A stretch of DNA of 64,000 nt from Nitrospira sp. UBA2082 (GCA_002331335.1 DCZO01000015.1:1-64000); one strand, 5' to 3'; counted from the stretch's first letter, positions 1 to 7,796 are shown. Notes: generated from the letters alone by a model not told the origin. A program made the numbers and translations.

Positions 1-44
1 TACCACTGCGAAATGTCATACCCCTTGTCACTTGTGGCTGCCAT
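1..44 (-). CDS. amoC: Ammonia monooxygenase subunit C (AmoC), N-terminal stub cut by window edge
   Basis: An ATG at 44-42 on the minus strand follows a strong AAGGAGGT ribosome binding site at 52-59 and opens a frame reading MAATSDKGYDISQW, then TA-, most likely Y. AmoC proteins of ammonia oxidisers carry a GYDxSxWYDS-like stretch near the N-terminus, and eight residues here fit it. AmoC is an integral membrane subunit of the copper enzyme that oxidises ammonia to hydroxylamine. The gene lies 45 bp downstream of 90-752 on the same strand, so the two are probably co-transcribed. It could be a stand-alone amoC or the first gene of amoCAB; only sequence to the left can tell. The call rests on 14-15 residues. 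Confidence 0.6.
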   Translation of the reverse strand, partial: MAATSDKGYDISQW

Positions 45-89
45 AATGCGACCTCCTTGTTAGACCCACCCTCCGCATCATCGCAAACT

Positions 90-752
90 TCATGAATGGC
101 CGGGGACCCTCCAGTTCCTCAGCCGTTTCGATTTCGAGAGCTCATAGCCGATCAACGCGAGAAGCAACAGGACGGTCAGCGGCCCAATCGCGCTGCGGGC
201 CATCTTTCCATAATCGATTTGCTGGACTCGCAACAGATAGGACGACGGGCTAAATCCTTCCGGTGTAATAATGACCTTGTAGAGCCCCTTGGCCAACTTG
301 GCTTCCCCCCGCACCACTCCATCCAGGTGGGTCGCCGGAGGCCAGTATGCTACCGTCTCATCTTCTGCGGTCTCGTTGAGGCCTCTGACAACGCGGACCC
401 CCACCGGCATGTTACGTAACCCGGGATCGAGCAGATCCACGACAAGGAAGGTATCGCCTTCACCGGGAATGTCAGTACAGTATTGGGCCTTCGCTTCATT
501 CTGTGGCTGGTACGCATTGAAATGGACAAGATTCCCTCCCACCCGTTGAACACACGCATCCTCCTCTATCGAAACATTGCCATGGGCACCGGCTACGCCG
601 GGCAAGAGCATCGTCAGAACCGCGAGCACACCCACCACGCGATGGCTACGAACCATCTGTGCAGGCCTTACCGCTCTGACACTCCACGCCTCTCTGTGCA
701 TAACCCCAGCGACGACGCTGAATGCAACCACTGCAAGGAACATGGTCGTCAT
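90..752 (-). CDS. Exported, membrane-anchored protein upstream of amoC-like gene
   Basis: 220 residues. The ATG at 752 follows GGGGGTGA. A second candidate, ATG 656, would give 188 residues with a clean signal peptide (residues 33-55, cleavage near VAGAHG). The mature part has conserved-looking blocks: HGNVSIEEDAC near residue 57, VHFNAYQPQ, YCTDIPGEGDT and LLDPGLRNMPVGVRVVRG. These are followed by a beta-rich domain, one C-terminal membrane helix (about 190-207) and a basic tail, so a periplasmic domain tethered to the inner membrane is likely. It shares a strand and short spacing with the amoC-like gene, so a role around ammonia monooxygenase or its copper supply is plausible but inferred. 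I cannot name the family. Its promoter carries the 977-994 element. Confidence 0.75.
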   Translation of the reverse strand: MTTMFLAVVAFSVVAGVMHREAWSVRAVRPAQMVRSHRVVGVLAVLTMLLPGVAGAHGNVSIEEDACVQRVGGNLVHFNAYQPQNEAKAQYCTDIPGEGDTFLVVDLLDPGLRNMPVGVRVVRGLNETAEDETVAYWPPATHLDGVVRGEAKLAKGLYKVIITPEGFSPSSYLLRVQQIDYGKMARSAIGPLTVLLLLALIGYELSKSKRLRNWRVPGHS

Positions 753-824
753 AGATCGTCACCCCCTTTCACTCCTGCTAAGGAATCGTACTCTCGACCC
801 ATGAAGGCTACATTAGATACTCGT

Positions 825-838
825 GAAGAATTCTTCAT
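825..838. promoter_or_regulatory. 14-bp perfect palindrome in leader of 90-752 gene
   Basis: TGAAGAATTCTTCA reads the same on both strands. It sits between the predicted start of transcription (about 960 on the minus strand) and the ATG at 752, so it lies in a leader of about 200 nt. It could be a protein-binding site or a small RNA hairpin. There is no second copy that I noticed. Confidence 0.25.
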
Positions 839-965
839 GATCTTTTCCTGCTCACAAGACCCAGCCGCGAACCCCTTCGTCGAAGCAGTCCCCTAATCGT
901 TCCCACAAACTCTTCAGCCCTTCGCGCTGCTTTCACTATTTGTGAATAAGGCAGCAGTGAACATA

Positions 966-994
966 TTTTTACCACTATGTCCACTGTTTGTCAA
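966..994 (-). promoter_or_regulatory. Predicted leftward promoter for the amoC-side operon
   Basis: On the minus strand a consensus TTGACA (994-989) is followed after 17 bp by TAAAAA (971-966). The -10 is weak. The operator half-site fills the spacer as on the other strand. Confidence 0.5.
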
Positions 995-1020
995 TATATC
1001 TATTGACAAACCATAGACAC
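977..1020. promoter_or_regulatory. Inverted pair of CarH-type 18-bp elements in the amoC-side divergent promoter
   Basis: Minus strand 994-977 reads TTGACAAACAGTGGACAT and plus strand 1003-1020 reads TTGACAAACCATAGACAC. The arms form an inverted repeat with a perfect inner 10 bp (TTTGTCAATA / TATTGACAAA) around TATC. The same element, with TTGACA followed at +7 by ACATTRRACAT, occurs upstream of both CarH-like regulators at 22361-22378 and 26378-26395. The ACA of the -35 box and the final ACA are 11 bp apart, as in the 11-bp direct repeats described for CarH operators. I infer that one or both regulators bind here. Confidence 0.7.
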
Positions 1021-1032
1021 GATTAATACAAT
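1003..1032 (+). promoter_or_regulatory. Sigma-70 promoter of the GPx-like gene
   Basis: TTGACA (1003-1008), an 18-bp spacer and TACAAT (1027-1032). Transcription would start near 1039, leaving a 43-nt leader to the ATG at 1082. The operator half-site fills the spacer, which suits a repressor that blocks RNA polymerase. Confidence 0.6.
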
Positions 1033-1081
1033 GCATCGTCGGTGTTTTCATCGGTTAGACACGAATAAGGAGACACTCGCT

Positions 1082-1702
1082 ATGCCGATATATTCAAAAA
1101 TTTTCCATACCCTATGTGGCTTTGCCATTCTCGGGGTTGGACTCTGTGCCTTCACTGAGTCAGACGGCAATGCAAGGGAGAAATCATCCAATGAGGCATC
1201 AGTTTCGGGTCGCTCGACAGCGCCTCTCTATGGGTTTCGCCTCCCAGACATCGATGGCCATCCTGTCGATCTCAAGACGTTCAAAGGCAAGGTGCTCTTG
1301 ATTGTGAACACTGCGAGTTTCTGCGGTAACACGCCTCAATATGACGGCCTTCAGGAAATGTATGAGCGGTATCGGGAGCGGGGATTCGAGGTCCTAGCGT
1401 TTCCGGCGAATGATTTCGGGCAGCAGGAGCCAGGTACCAATCAAGAAATTAAAGGATTCTGCCATACCAAGTACAGCATCAGTTTCCCTCTGTTTTCAAA
1501 AATCAGCGTGGTCGGAAAAGAGCAGCACCCGCTCTATCGGTACTTAACTGAACAAAGCGCCTTCCCCGGCCGCGTGACCTGGAACTTTCAGAAATACCTG
1601 GTGGATCGTTCCGGGAATGTCATCGGGAAATATGATCCTGGGATGAACCCCTTGTCGCCCGCTATTCTAACTGATGTGGAAAGAGCGTTGGCGGCAAGCT
1701 GA
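1082..1702 (+). CDS. Glutathione peroxidase family (thiol peroxidase), exported
   Basis: 206 residues. Start ATG 1082 has AAGGAGA at 1068-1074 and lies downstream of the predicted transcription start; an earlier ATG at 1031 overlaps the -10 box and is rejected. An N-terminal hydrophobic stretch (about residues 8-23) suggests export. The GPx fold follows: peroxidatic Cys81 in NTASFCGNTPQY, the Gln of NDFGQQEPG (114/115), the Trp-Asn of TWNFQKY (167/168) and a possible resolving Cys127. Such non-selenium enzymes usually use thioredoxin-like donors to reduce lipid or hydrogen peroxides. Its promoter shares the CarH-type element, consistent with a photo-oxidative stress role. Confidence 0.88.
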   Translation: MPIYSKIFHTLCGFAILGVGLCAFTESDGNAREKSSNEASVSGRSTAPLYGFRLPDIDGHPVDLKTFKGKVLLIVNTASFCGNTPQYDGLQEMYERYRERGFEVLAFPANDFGQQEPGTNQEIKGFCHTKYSISFPLFSKISVVGKEQHPLYRYLTEQSAFPGRVTWNFQKYLVDRSGNVIGKYDPGMNPLSPAILTDVERALAAS

Positions 1703-1728
1703 ACCCGCACATCAAGAGGGAATGCGGC

Positions 1729-2166
1729 ATGTGGATGCGCCGGGCACACATCATAATTGGTCTTAGTCTGGGCTTCTTTTTGTATGACACGCCCGGTGTC
1801 AGCCTGGCAGCGGCGGATTGGGTGCGAATCGGCGGGACTCACAAATACGACCGTTATGTGGATATGACCACCATTGGGGTGTCGGGAGCGAAAGTTACAC
1901 TCTGGACACTCCGAGACTTTCGTATCGAGCGAGCTATTCCAGGCGGTCCCTACCGGTCATTAAAGATCAAACGGCAATACGATTGTGGCCAGAGAAAAAG
2001 CCGACCACTCCACGTCCAGTACTATCCGCAAGCCTTGGCACAGGGCCGTGTCTTATACGCTGCGCCGGCAACGCGTGAGTGGTCCCGCGTGGTTCCCGGG
2101 AGTGATGACGACACGGAAATGAAGGTCGCCTGTCGTACAGTCCCGGCCGGGATTCCGTCTAGATAG
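1729..2166 (+). CDS. Adhesin_E-like exported protein
   Basis: 145 residues with an N-terminal signal peptide (hydrophobic 7-26, cleavage near SLAAA). The mature part has ADWVRIG, YVDMTTIG, VTLWTLRDF, RQYDCGQRKSR and a late Cys (VACRTV). This is the W..IG / Y.D / YDC pattern of the small surface-adhesin-E-like domain. Function is unknown in such bacteria. It lies 26 bp after the GPx-like gene and 11 bp before a paralogue, so the three probably form one operon under the promoter at 1003-1032. Confidence 0.7.
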   Translation: MWMRRAHIIIGLSLGFFLYDTPGVSLAAADWVRIGGTHKYDRYVDMTTIGVSGAKVTLWTLRDFRIERAIPGGPYRSLKIKRQYDCGQRKSRPLHVQYYPQALAQGRVLYAAPATREWSRVVPGSDDDTEMKVACRTVPAGIPSR

Positions 2167-2177
2167 CAGAGGGTAAC

Positions 2178-2603
2178 ATGCAACGACTCTTGATGCTGGT
2201 GGTGCTGAGTAGTGGATGGCTGACAGCCTGCACGGGAGGTGAGACGCCATCCAGTTCCTCACCAGTCTCCTCAGCGGAGTGGACCAAGATCGGAGAGACG
2301 GAGACCTACACCTATTATGCCGATCACGGCGGTATCCGGAAGGCGGACGAGACGGTCACAATGTCTGATTTGTTCGACTACAAGGTGGTACAGACGGAAG
2401 GGGGCATCCCGGCGCTCTCAAAAATCACTGTGCGGGAATACGACTGCCAAAATCGCAAAAGCCAACCGGTGAAAACGACATGGTATGCCGACCACATGGG
2501 TTCCGGAGCAGCAGGGCGCAGCAGTGGCGCCAAAGGCCAATTAGCAACGTCGGCTTCGGGTACAGCCACTGCTGCGCTCATGACAATAGCCTGTGGTCGT
2601 TGA
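2178..2603 (+). CDS. Adhesin_E-like lipoprotein, paralogue of the preceding gene
   Basis: 141 residues. Start ATG 2178 has AGAGGG nearby. A lipoprotein signal ends in LTAC (Cys18). The mature part repeats the pattern of the previous gene: EWTKIG, YYADHGGI, VTMSDLFDY, REYDCQNRKS and a final Cys (TIACGR). Tandem duplication of a lipid-anchored and a soluble form is the simplest reading. The target is unknown. Confidence 0.7.
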   Translation: MQRLLMLVVLSSGWLTACTGGETPSSSSPVSSAEWTKIGETETYTYYADHGGIRKADETVTMSDLFDYKVVQTEGGIPALSKITVREYDCQNRKSQPVKTTWYADHMGSGAAGRSSGAKGQLATSASGTATAALMTIACGR

Positions 2604-2620
2604 AGGGTCGCCAAGACATA

Positions 2621-2826
2621 GCAGGCTGCGGAAAAACTCACGTGGGCTTCTAAGGCCATCACAAATCTCGATGGTTGAGACGACACCAAACAGCCATGCA
2701 GGATGCTCAAAATGGCCGTCCAGCAAGGCCGCAGCGAGCGAAGAGGCGAATCGTACTCTGTGCCGTACGTTGACCCTCTGAGCGACGCGAGAACAAAGCT
2801 GGCGGACTTTTTCAGCATCCTGTTAG
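2621..2826. repeat. Non-coding element with terminal inverted repeats
   Basis: This gap has no credible gene. Its left end (GCTGCGGAAAAACTC, 2625-2639) and right end (GACTTTTTCAGC, 2805-2816) are inverted relatives of GCTG...AAAAA.TC. Between them lies a GC-rich stretch with short imperfect inverted repeats. From memory, similar blocks recur between genes in Nitrospira genomes, so a miniature dispersed element is likely. No second copy lies in this window. Confidence 0.4.
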
Positions 2827-2898
2827 ATGCTTAGATGAGGGTCTGGCACATTATCGAGCAAATGAGATGACTCGTCGAACCAACACCGGCAGTCGGAG

Positions 2899-4158
2899 TC
2901 ACAACAGCGCATAGTCAGACAGGATCGACTCAGCAGCTTTCCGTCCCGATAAGAGCGCCCCATCCAGCGTCCCGCTTTCCCGGTAATCGCCACACAGGTA
3001 CAGATGCTCCGTCACGCGCGGTGAAGCGATGTGGTCCCCAGATGGAAGCACGCTTATCGGGGGCAGCGCACGGCGAATGCGATCAGTCCGCAAATGACGC
3101 CATTCGTCGACTTGCGAGCCGAACCAGGATCGAAGGTACAGCCGTACCGCTTGTGAAACATCCTCATGCGTATCATCCTGTTCAGCAGCCGTCACTGAGA
3201 TCAAGGCTCGCCCAGGCGGCGCGTACGAAGGCGCCGCTTCACTCAGGACACAGACGGTCCGGACAACCCCATCGCCTTCTCCATTCAACATCAACCAGGG
3301 GCCGCGTTGCGGAGCAACCGGGGCATCGAAATAGAGCGTCATCGAGCCACGAGCTGAGGCTCCTGGTACGTGCTCCCCTCGCAAGCGTGACGCAGTCACG
3401 TCATCTGTCGCGACCACCAGTACGTGGGTCGAGAGACGTTCCCCGGACTCCAGTAGCACACTCGATCCTTGAATCTGTTGTACAGCGTGGTTCAAGCGGA
3501 TTGTTCCTGGCGGCAAAGAAGATGCAAGTTGATGTGCGATGGCACCCATGCCGTCTCGCGGTACAGCGGTTGCTCCTCGGCAGAAAGCCGCCCAGACCAG
3601 CTCAAAAATCCAGCACGGCGTGTTCAATTCTGCCTCCAAGAAAACGCCGCTGAGAAACGGTTGAAAGAAATGCCTCACCACGGCGTTCGAAAAGTCATAG
3701 GCCTGCAACACATCGCGAGTCGGCCGTCTCGAGTCTTTCATTACAGCACAGAGCCGGTGCTGCAGGGCGTCCCGTCGCATACGCAACATCCGGACCTTGT
3801 CGGCGAGCGAGCCGACTGGGCCGAGCAACATCTGTGGAAGATCCTGCGGCCGGCGAAAGGGGTCGCTCATCACATGAACGCGGCCGGCATAACGGACAAG
3901 CGCTCCCGGGTGAAAAGGCATGAGATTCAGCTCGACATAGTTCAGCGTCTTGCGTGCCTCCGGATACCCGCTGAGAAAGACCTGAAACCCACGATCAAGT
4001 TGAAATCCCTCGACGCGATCCGTGCGGACACGCCCCCCGATACCGTCGGACGCTTCAAGAACCGTGCGCGCAAGACCAGCGTTTGTCAGACGACGTGCAC
4101 AGGCCAATCCGGCAAGACCGGCACCGATAATGAGCACCTGAGGAGTGGTGTGTTTCAT
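2899..4158 (-). CDS. FAD-dependent amine-oxidase-like protein
   Basis: 419 residues from ATG 4158; a TTG at 4179 is less likely. An N-terminal dinucleotide-binding motif (IIGAGLAGLACARRL, about 7-21), the GGRVRTD block and a C-terminal CGDYRESGTLDGALLSG block that closes the FAD site place it in the flavin amine oxidase/phytoene desaturase superfamily. The substrate is not readable. It is the last gene of the long leftward block, just after a CFA-synthase gene, so a lipid or isoprenoid substrate fits. A second, distant family member is at 6454-7716. Confidence 0.8.
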   Translation of the reverse strand: MKHTTPQVLIIGAGLAGLACARRLTNAGLARTVLEASDGIGGRVRTDRVEGFQLDRGFQVFLSGYPEARKTLNYVELNLMPFHPGALVRYAGRVHVMSDPFRRPQDLPQMLLGPVGSLADKVRMLRMRRDALQHRLCAVMKDSRRPTRDVLQAYDFSNAVVRHFFQPFLSGVFLEAELNTPCWIFELVWAAFCRGATAVPRDGMGAIAHQLASSLPPGTIRLNHAVQQIQGSSVLLESGERLSTHVLVVATDDVTASRLRGEHVPGASARGSMTLYFDAPVAPQRGPWLMLNGEGDGVVRTVCVLSEAAPSYAPPGRALISVTAAEQDDTHEDVSQAVRLYLRSWFGSQVDEWRHLRTDRIRRALPPISVLPSGDHIASPRVTEHLYLCGDYRESGTLDGALLSGRKAAESILSDYALL

Positions 4159-4239
4159 GTCACGATCCCGTTGAGCCAAGAACCTCTGTCACAATCGGGT
4201 ATCAATGGCAGGCAGCCCCTTGAGATATGTTGCGGAGGA

Positions 4240-4364
4240 AGGATCCCACAGAGTACCAGTTTCTTGTTTTCAGACGTCGCGCCTAGCTTGACCGCATCCT
4301 CCACTGCTTCTTCCAATCTCGGTGCGCAGAATTCGATGTGGGCCATAGCACACAACTTACACAT
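4240..4364 (-). pseudogene. Remnant of a CbiX-like chelatase gene
   Basis: A minus-strand frame from about 4346 to 4245 reads MAHIEFCAPRLEEAVEDA followed by VKLGAT. This matches the active-region block AYNEFCSPTLEESV...KQGAT of the intact CbiX-like gene at 11549-12058 from this same window. The rest of the fold is missing and the frame runs into unrelated sequence, so this is a gene fragment squeezed between the CFA-synthase and FAD-protein genes. Confidence 0.5.
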
Positions 4365-5669
4365 TCAGATGTGGACACTGTCGGGCCGCCACCCCGACTT
4401 GGCGTAGAGGAGATGGACGACACTGAGAGACCGTTCTCGGAACCCGCCTTCACAATAACAGAGATAAAAGTCCCAGAGACGCAGGAATTCCGACTGATAC
4501 CCTAGCGCTTTGATATCCGGAAGCTTCGCGGCCACGTTCCTCCTCCAAGCCTGCAGCGTGGGAGCGTAGTGCATTCCGATATCTTCGAGATGAATCAGCC
4601 CCAGATCGCCGACTTTCGCCGATTCCTGCATCAGAGCGCTCACGGAGGGGATGCAGCTGCCTGGGAAGATGAAGCGTTGAATAAAGTCCACGGATCGCTT
4701 CGCCTGCTCGTAGAATCGTTCGTCGATCGTGATGCCCTGAATGAGGGCCAGCCCGGAAGACTTCAACATGCGACTGCAGACCTCGAAAAACGCTTTGTAA
4801 AACTGATGCCCGACGGCCTCGATCATTTCGATTGAGACGAGCTTGTCGAATTGCAGACCGAGCTTCGGCAAATCCCGATAATCCGTGAGCAACACTGTGA
4901 CGTGATCACTCAAGCCGGCTTCCTGAACTCGCTGCAAGGCCATGTCATACTGCTGCCGCGAAATCGTTGTGGTCGTCACACGGCATCCATAGTGGTACGC
5001 CGCATGGACGGCGAATCCACCCCACCCGGTACCGATTTCGAGCAGATGGTCGTTCACCGACAGCTTCAGCTTGCGGCAGATGCGATCGTTCTTCGCGCGT
5101 GAGGCCTCTGCGAGGGTGGACTCCGGCCGCTCAAAGTAGGCGCAGGAATACATCATCGTCTCGTCAAGCATGAGCCGGAAGAACTCATTGCCTAGATCGT
5201 AATGGGCGGCAATGTTCTTCGCACTGCCGGCTTTCGTATTACGATTGAGCCAGTGGAGCGTCTTGAGCACCGGCTTGGACGCCAGTGCGAGGCCGCCTTC
5301 CATGTTGTTCAGAAGCAATCGATTCAACACAAAGATACGAACCAACGTCGTGAGGTCATCACAGTTCCAGCGCCCCCGACGGTACGCATCGCCAACTCCG
5401 ACGGTGCCACCCAACGCAACGTCGATATAGGTGTGGGGATCATGAATGGTGACGGTCGCCTGGAGTGGGCACTGTGAAGTTAGCTGACCAAAAGAATACC
5501 GTTCCTTGCCCTCCAGGAGCGTGATGGCGCCATGCTGCAACTTGTTGAGCTTGAAAAAGATGAGCCGGCGTGCAAGCCGAGAGAGCCGGCTTACGCCCGA
5601 TGAGAGCCCCTCATGGCTGCTGAGCCGATCGTTGTGCGCAAGGCCGGATGTAATCGTCTGGTTGCTCAT
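4365..5669 (-). CDS. cfa: Cyclopropane-fatty-acyl-phospholipid synthase family methyltransferase
   Basis: 434 residues from ATG 5669, overlapping the DUF1365 stop by 4 bp (ATGA). It has an N-terminal lipid-binding region, then HYDLGNEFFRLMLD, the SAM-binding motif LLEIGTGWGGFAVHAA, a D-Y-R-DLP segment, IEMIEAVGHQF and the C-terminal FPGSCIPS and LRLWDFYLCYCEGGF blocks of the CFA family. Members add a methylene or methyl group from SAM to unsaturated acyl chains in membrane phospholipids. The tight coupling to DUF1365 and the flavoprotein is a common trio. Some such trios make methylated or furan fatty acids that quench singlet oxygen; that role is inference here. Confidence 0.88.
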   Translation of the reverse strand: MSNQTITSGLAHNDRLSSHEGLSSGVSRLSRLARRLIFFKLNKLQHGAITLLEGKERYSFGQLTSQCPLQATVTIHDPHTYIDVALGGTVGVGDAYRRGRWNCDDLTTLVRIFVLNRLLLNNMEGGLALASKPVLKTLHWLNRNTKAGSAKNIAAHYDLGNEFFRLMLDETMMYSCAYFERPESTLAEASRAKNDRICRKLKLSVNDHLLEIGTGWGGFAVHAAYHYGCRVTTTTISRQQYDMALQRVQEAGLSDHVTVLLTDYRDLPKLGLQFDKLVSIEMIEAVGHQFYKAFFEVCSRMLKSSGLALIQGITIDERFYEQAKRSVDFIQRFIFPGSCIPSVSALMQESAKVGDLGLIHLEDIGMHYAPTLQAWRRNVAAKLPDIKALGYQSEFLRLWDFYLCYCEGGFRERSLSVVHLLYAKSGWRPDSVHI

Positions 5670-6457
5670 GATGGTGTCTGACTCGTCGCCGCAGGCAACG
5701 GCTCCCTCCGTTTCCTGGGGTGGGCATAGAGAGGAACGCGCTTGGCCCAGAGTCTCAAGGCCTGCCAATGGATGGCACCGATGACCTTGGCCGTCATCAG
5801 GGGATACTGCACAAGCACGTGCGCCAGGGATGTACTCGATAGCTCACGACGCTCCAGCCTCATCGTCGCGTCGAAGAAAGGCAGCCCGTCGCGAAGATCT
5901 TCCATATGGATGGCGAGTTGCGTTGCCGGCTCGGTGAAGCGCCAGTCGTAGACCACGTCCATGTCGATAAAGGGCGATATGTGGAACACCTTGTCGAGCC
6001 GGTAGTGCTTCTTTCTGCCGCCGGCACGATTGTCTTTGGGGCCCAGGACGTAACAGTGACGTTCCCCCCAGGGGGTGTTCGTGATTTCCGCGACGATGGC
6101 ATCGACCCCACGATCGAATCGGTCATAGCAAAAATAGAAGCTGACGGGATTGAAGACGTACCCGAAGTAGCGGAAGTGAGTCAGAAGGCGGATCGGTCCA
6201 GCCGGTCGACTGCCTGTTCTCTCCTCCACGAGCTGGCGGATCGATTCATCCAATGGAAGGCATGGATCGCCGACATGGTCCACACGCTGAAACGAAGCGA
6301 GGTTGGTGCGGTCAACCGACCAGAACCAGCGATCCTCAAAGACGGTCGGCAGTTCGTCCAGATCCACATACATCATGAACAACCGGTAGGTGAACGCGTG
6401 CGGAACCGGGCTGAACCGCCGGTGCCGAACGTGTCCCGTATAAATCGCGCTCTTCAT
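5666..6457 (-). CDS. DUF1365 family protein
   Basis: 263 residues from ATG 6457. It begins MKSAIYTGHVRHRRFSPVPH, followed by FTYRLFMMYVDLDEL and FGYVFNPVSFYFCYD, all typical of DUF1365. Start and stop each overlap a neighbour by 4 bp (6454-7716 and 4365-5669), so the three genes are translationally coupled. The biochemical activity is not established; family members nearly always sit between an FAD amine-oxidase-like gene and a cfa gene, as here, pointing to acyl-chain modification. Confidence 0.88.
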   Translation of the reverse strand: MKSAIYTGHVRHRRFSPVPHAFTYRLFMMYVDLDELPTVFEDRWFWSVDRTNLASFQRVDHVGDPCLPLDESIRQLVEERTGSRPAGPIRLLTHFRYFGYVFNPVSFYFCYDRFDRGVDAIVAEITNTPWGERHCYVLGPKDNRAGGRKKHYRLDKVFHISPFIDMDVVYDWRFTEPATQLAIHMEDLRDGLPFFDATMRLERRELSSTSLAHVLVQYPLMTAKVIGAIHWQALRLWAKRVPLYAHPRKRREPLPAATSQTPS

Positions 6458-7716
6458 GACGAGAGATCCTTCCCGAATGGCTGACAGACGGCCAGAGCAC
6501 TGTTCACTCCATCCTCGTGAAACCCAAAACCCCAGTAGGCACCGCAATAGGACGTCCGATTGACGCCGTTGATCTCGCCATGGCGCTTCTGTGCGGCAAC
6601 TGCTTCCGGTGAGTACACAGGATGATGATACGTGATGCGCCGCAGGATCGTGGCGGGATTGATGGCATGCGTGTGATTGAGCGTCACGCAAAACTCGCAG
6701 GGCGCGGTCAGGTTCTGCAGCTTGTTCATGTGGTAGGTCAGAACCGCGCGATCAGGCTGGGCCTCAAGCAGATGGTAATTCCATGCGGCCCAGGCGAGTC
6801 TCCGTTTGGGTAGCATTGACGTGTCGGTGTGCAACACTGCGTCGTTCTCCTGATAGTGAATGCTCCCCAGCACTTCTTTTTCCGTCGGCGTGGGATCGGC
6901 AAGCATGGAGAGCGCCTGATCGCTGTGCGTGGCGATGATCACATGGTCAAAACGCAACACCCGACCGTCTCGCCCGTCTATCTTGCTGCGGATCTCTACG
7001 TAATCCGGGAAACGACCCACCGATTCGACAGGGGAGTTGAGGTGAATCCGATTACGGAACGGCGCGACGAGTTTTTCGGTATACCGTTGCGACCCGCCTT
7101 TGATAACCCGCCACGTCGGCCGCTCATCCACCGAAAGCATGCCATGGTTTTTGAAAAACTGGACGAGGTACCGGGCCGGAAACTTCCACATGCTCTCGTG
7201 ACCAGCTGACCAAATCGCGGCTCCCATGGGGATAATGTAGTGGTCGATGAACTGCCCTGAATATCGATGAGTCTCCAGATAGGAGCCGAGTGAAGGGCCT
7301 GGCTCCGGCCGTGTCAACAGTTCCAGCGACTCACGATTGAAGCGCAGGATGTCCCGTATCATTCGGTAGAACGAGGGGCGAAGCAGGTTCCGCCGCTGGG
7401 CGAACAGCCTGTTCAGCGACGTCCCATTGTACTCGAGACCGGTTCGCTCGCATTTCACACCGAAACTCATGTCACTTGGTTCCGATTCCACGCCGAGTTT
7501 CCGGAGCAAGGCAATGAAGTTCGGGTAGGTCCAATCGTTAAACACAATGAACCCCGTGTCTATGGCGTAGTCTCGGCCTTCCATCGGGACTTCGACCGTA
7601 TTGGTATGTCCGCCGATATAATCAGCCGCCTCGAAGACAGTGATCTCATGATCTCGGTGCAGGAGATACGCCGCGACCATTCCCGAAATGCCTGTGCCGA
7701 CAATCGCGATCTTCAT
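6454..7716 (-). CDS. NAD(P)/FAD-binding amine-oxidase-like protein of the cfa-DUF1365 module
   Basis: 420 residues from ATG 7716. The FAD motif IVGTGISGMVAAYLL is at about 4-18, followed by GGHTNTV, DTGFIVFN and a C-terminal CGAYWGFGFHEDGVNSAL block. This family heads cfa-DUF1365 modules and may desaturate or oxidise acyl chains; the reaction is inferred from context. The ATG overlaps the stop of a 27-codon ORF (7713-7796). Confidence 0.85.
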   Translation of the reverse strand: MKIAIVGTGISGMVAAYLLHRDHEITVFEAADYIGGHTNTVEVPMEGRDYAIDTGFIVFNDWTYPNFIALLRKLGVESEPSDMSFGVKCERTGLEYNGTSLNRLFAQRRNLLRPSFYRMIRDILRFNRESLELLTRPEPGPSLGSYLETHRYSGQFIDHYIIPMGAAIWSAGHESMWKFPARYLVQFFKNHGMLSVDERPTWRVIKGGSQRYTEKLVAPFRNRIHLNSPVESVGRFPDYVEIRSKIDGRDGRVLRFDHVIIATHSDQALSMLADPTPTEKEVLGSIHYQENDAVLHTDTSMLPKRRLAWAAWNYHLLEAQPDRAVLTYHMNKLQNLTAPCEFCVTLNHTHAINPATILRRITYHHPVYSPEAVAAQKRHGEINGVNRTSYCGAYWGFGFHEDGVNSALAVCQPFGKDLSS

Positions 7717-7796
7717 GCGGTCTTCAGTGCCTCGATGATCGGCTTCAGGCCGGGCCAGACTGCCAACGCGGCAGCCATACCCTCGAGATCCGGCAT
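7713..7796 (-). CDS. Possible 27-codon upstream ORF coupled to the FAD gene
   Basis: ATG 7796 is preceded by AGGGGAAGT and encodes 27 residues (MPDLEGMAAALAVWPGLKPI, then IEALKTA). Its TGA overlaps the ATG of the FAD gene as ATGA. It could be a short leader peptide or the decayed end of a larger gene, since the reading frame is open upstream. Weakly supported. Confidence 0.25.
   Translation of the reverse strand: MPDLEGMAAALAVWPGLKPIIEALKTA

Noticed and set aside
1031..1081. ATG at 1031 as start of the GPx-like gene
   Set aside because: It overlaps the predicted -10 box (1027-1032), so it would not be in the transcript; ATG 1082 has a good ribosome site.
5906..6484. Long plus-strand ORFs opposite the DUF1365, FAD and arg genes
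   Set aside because: They mirror the codon structure of strongly supported genes on the other strand and show no domain or ribosome site.
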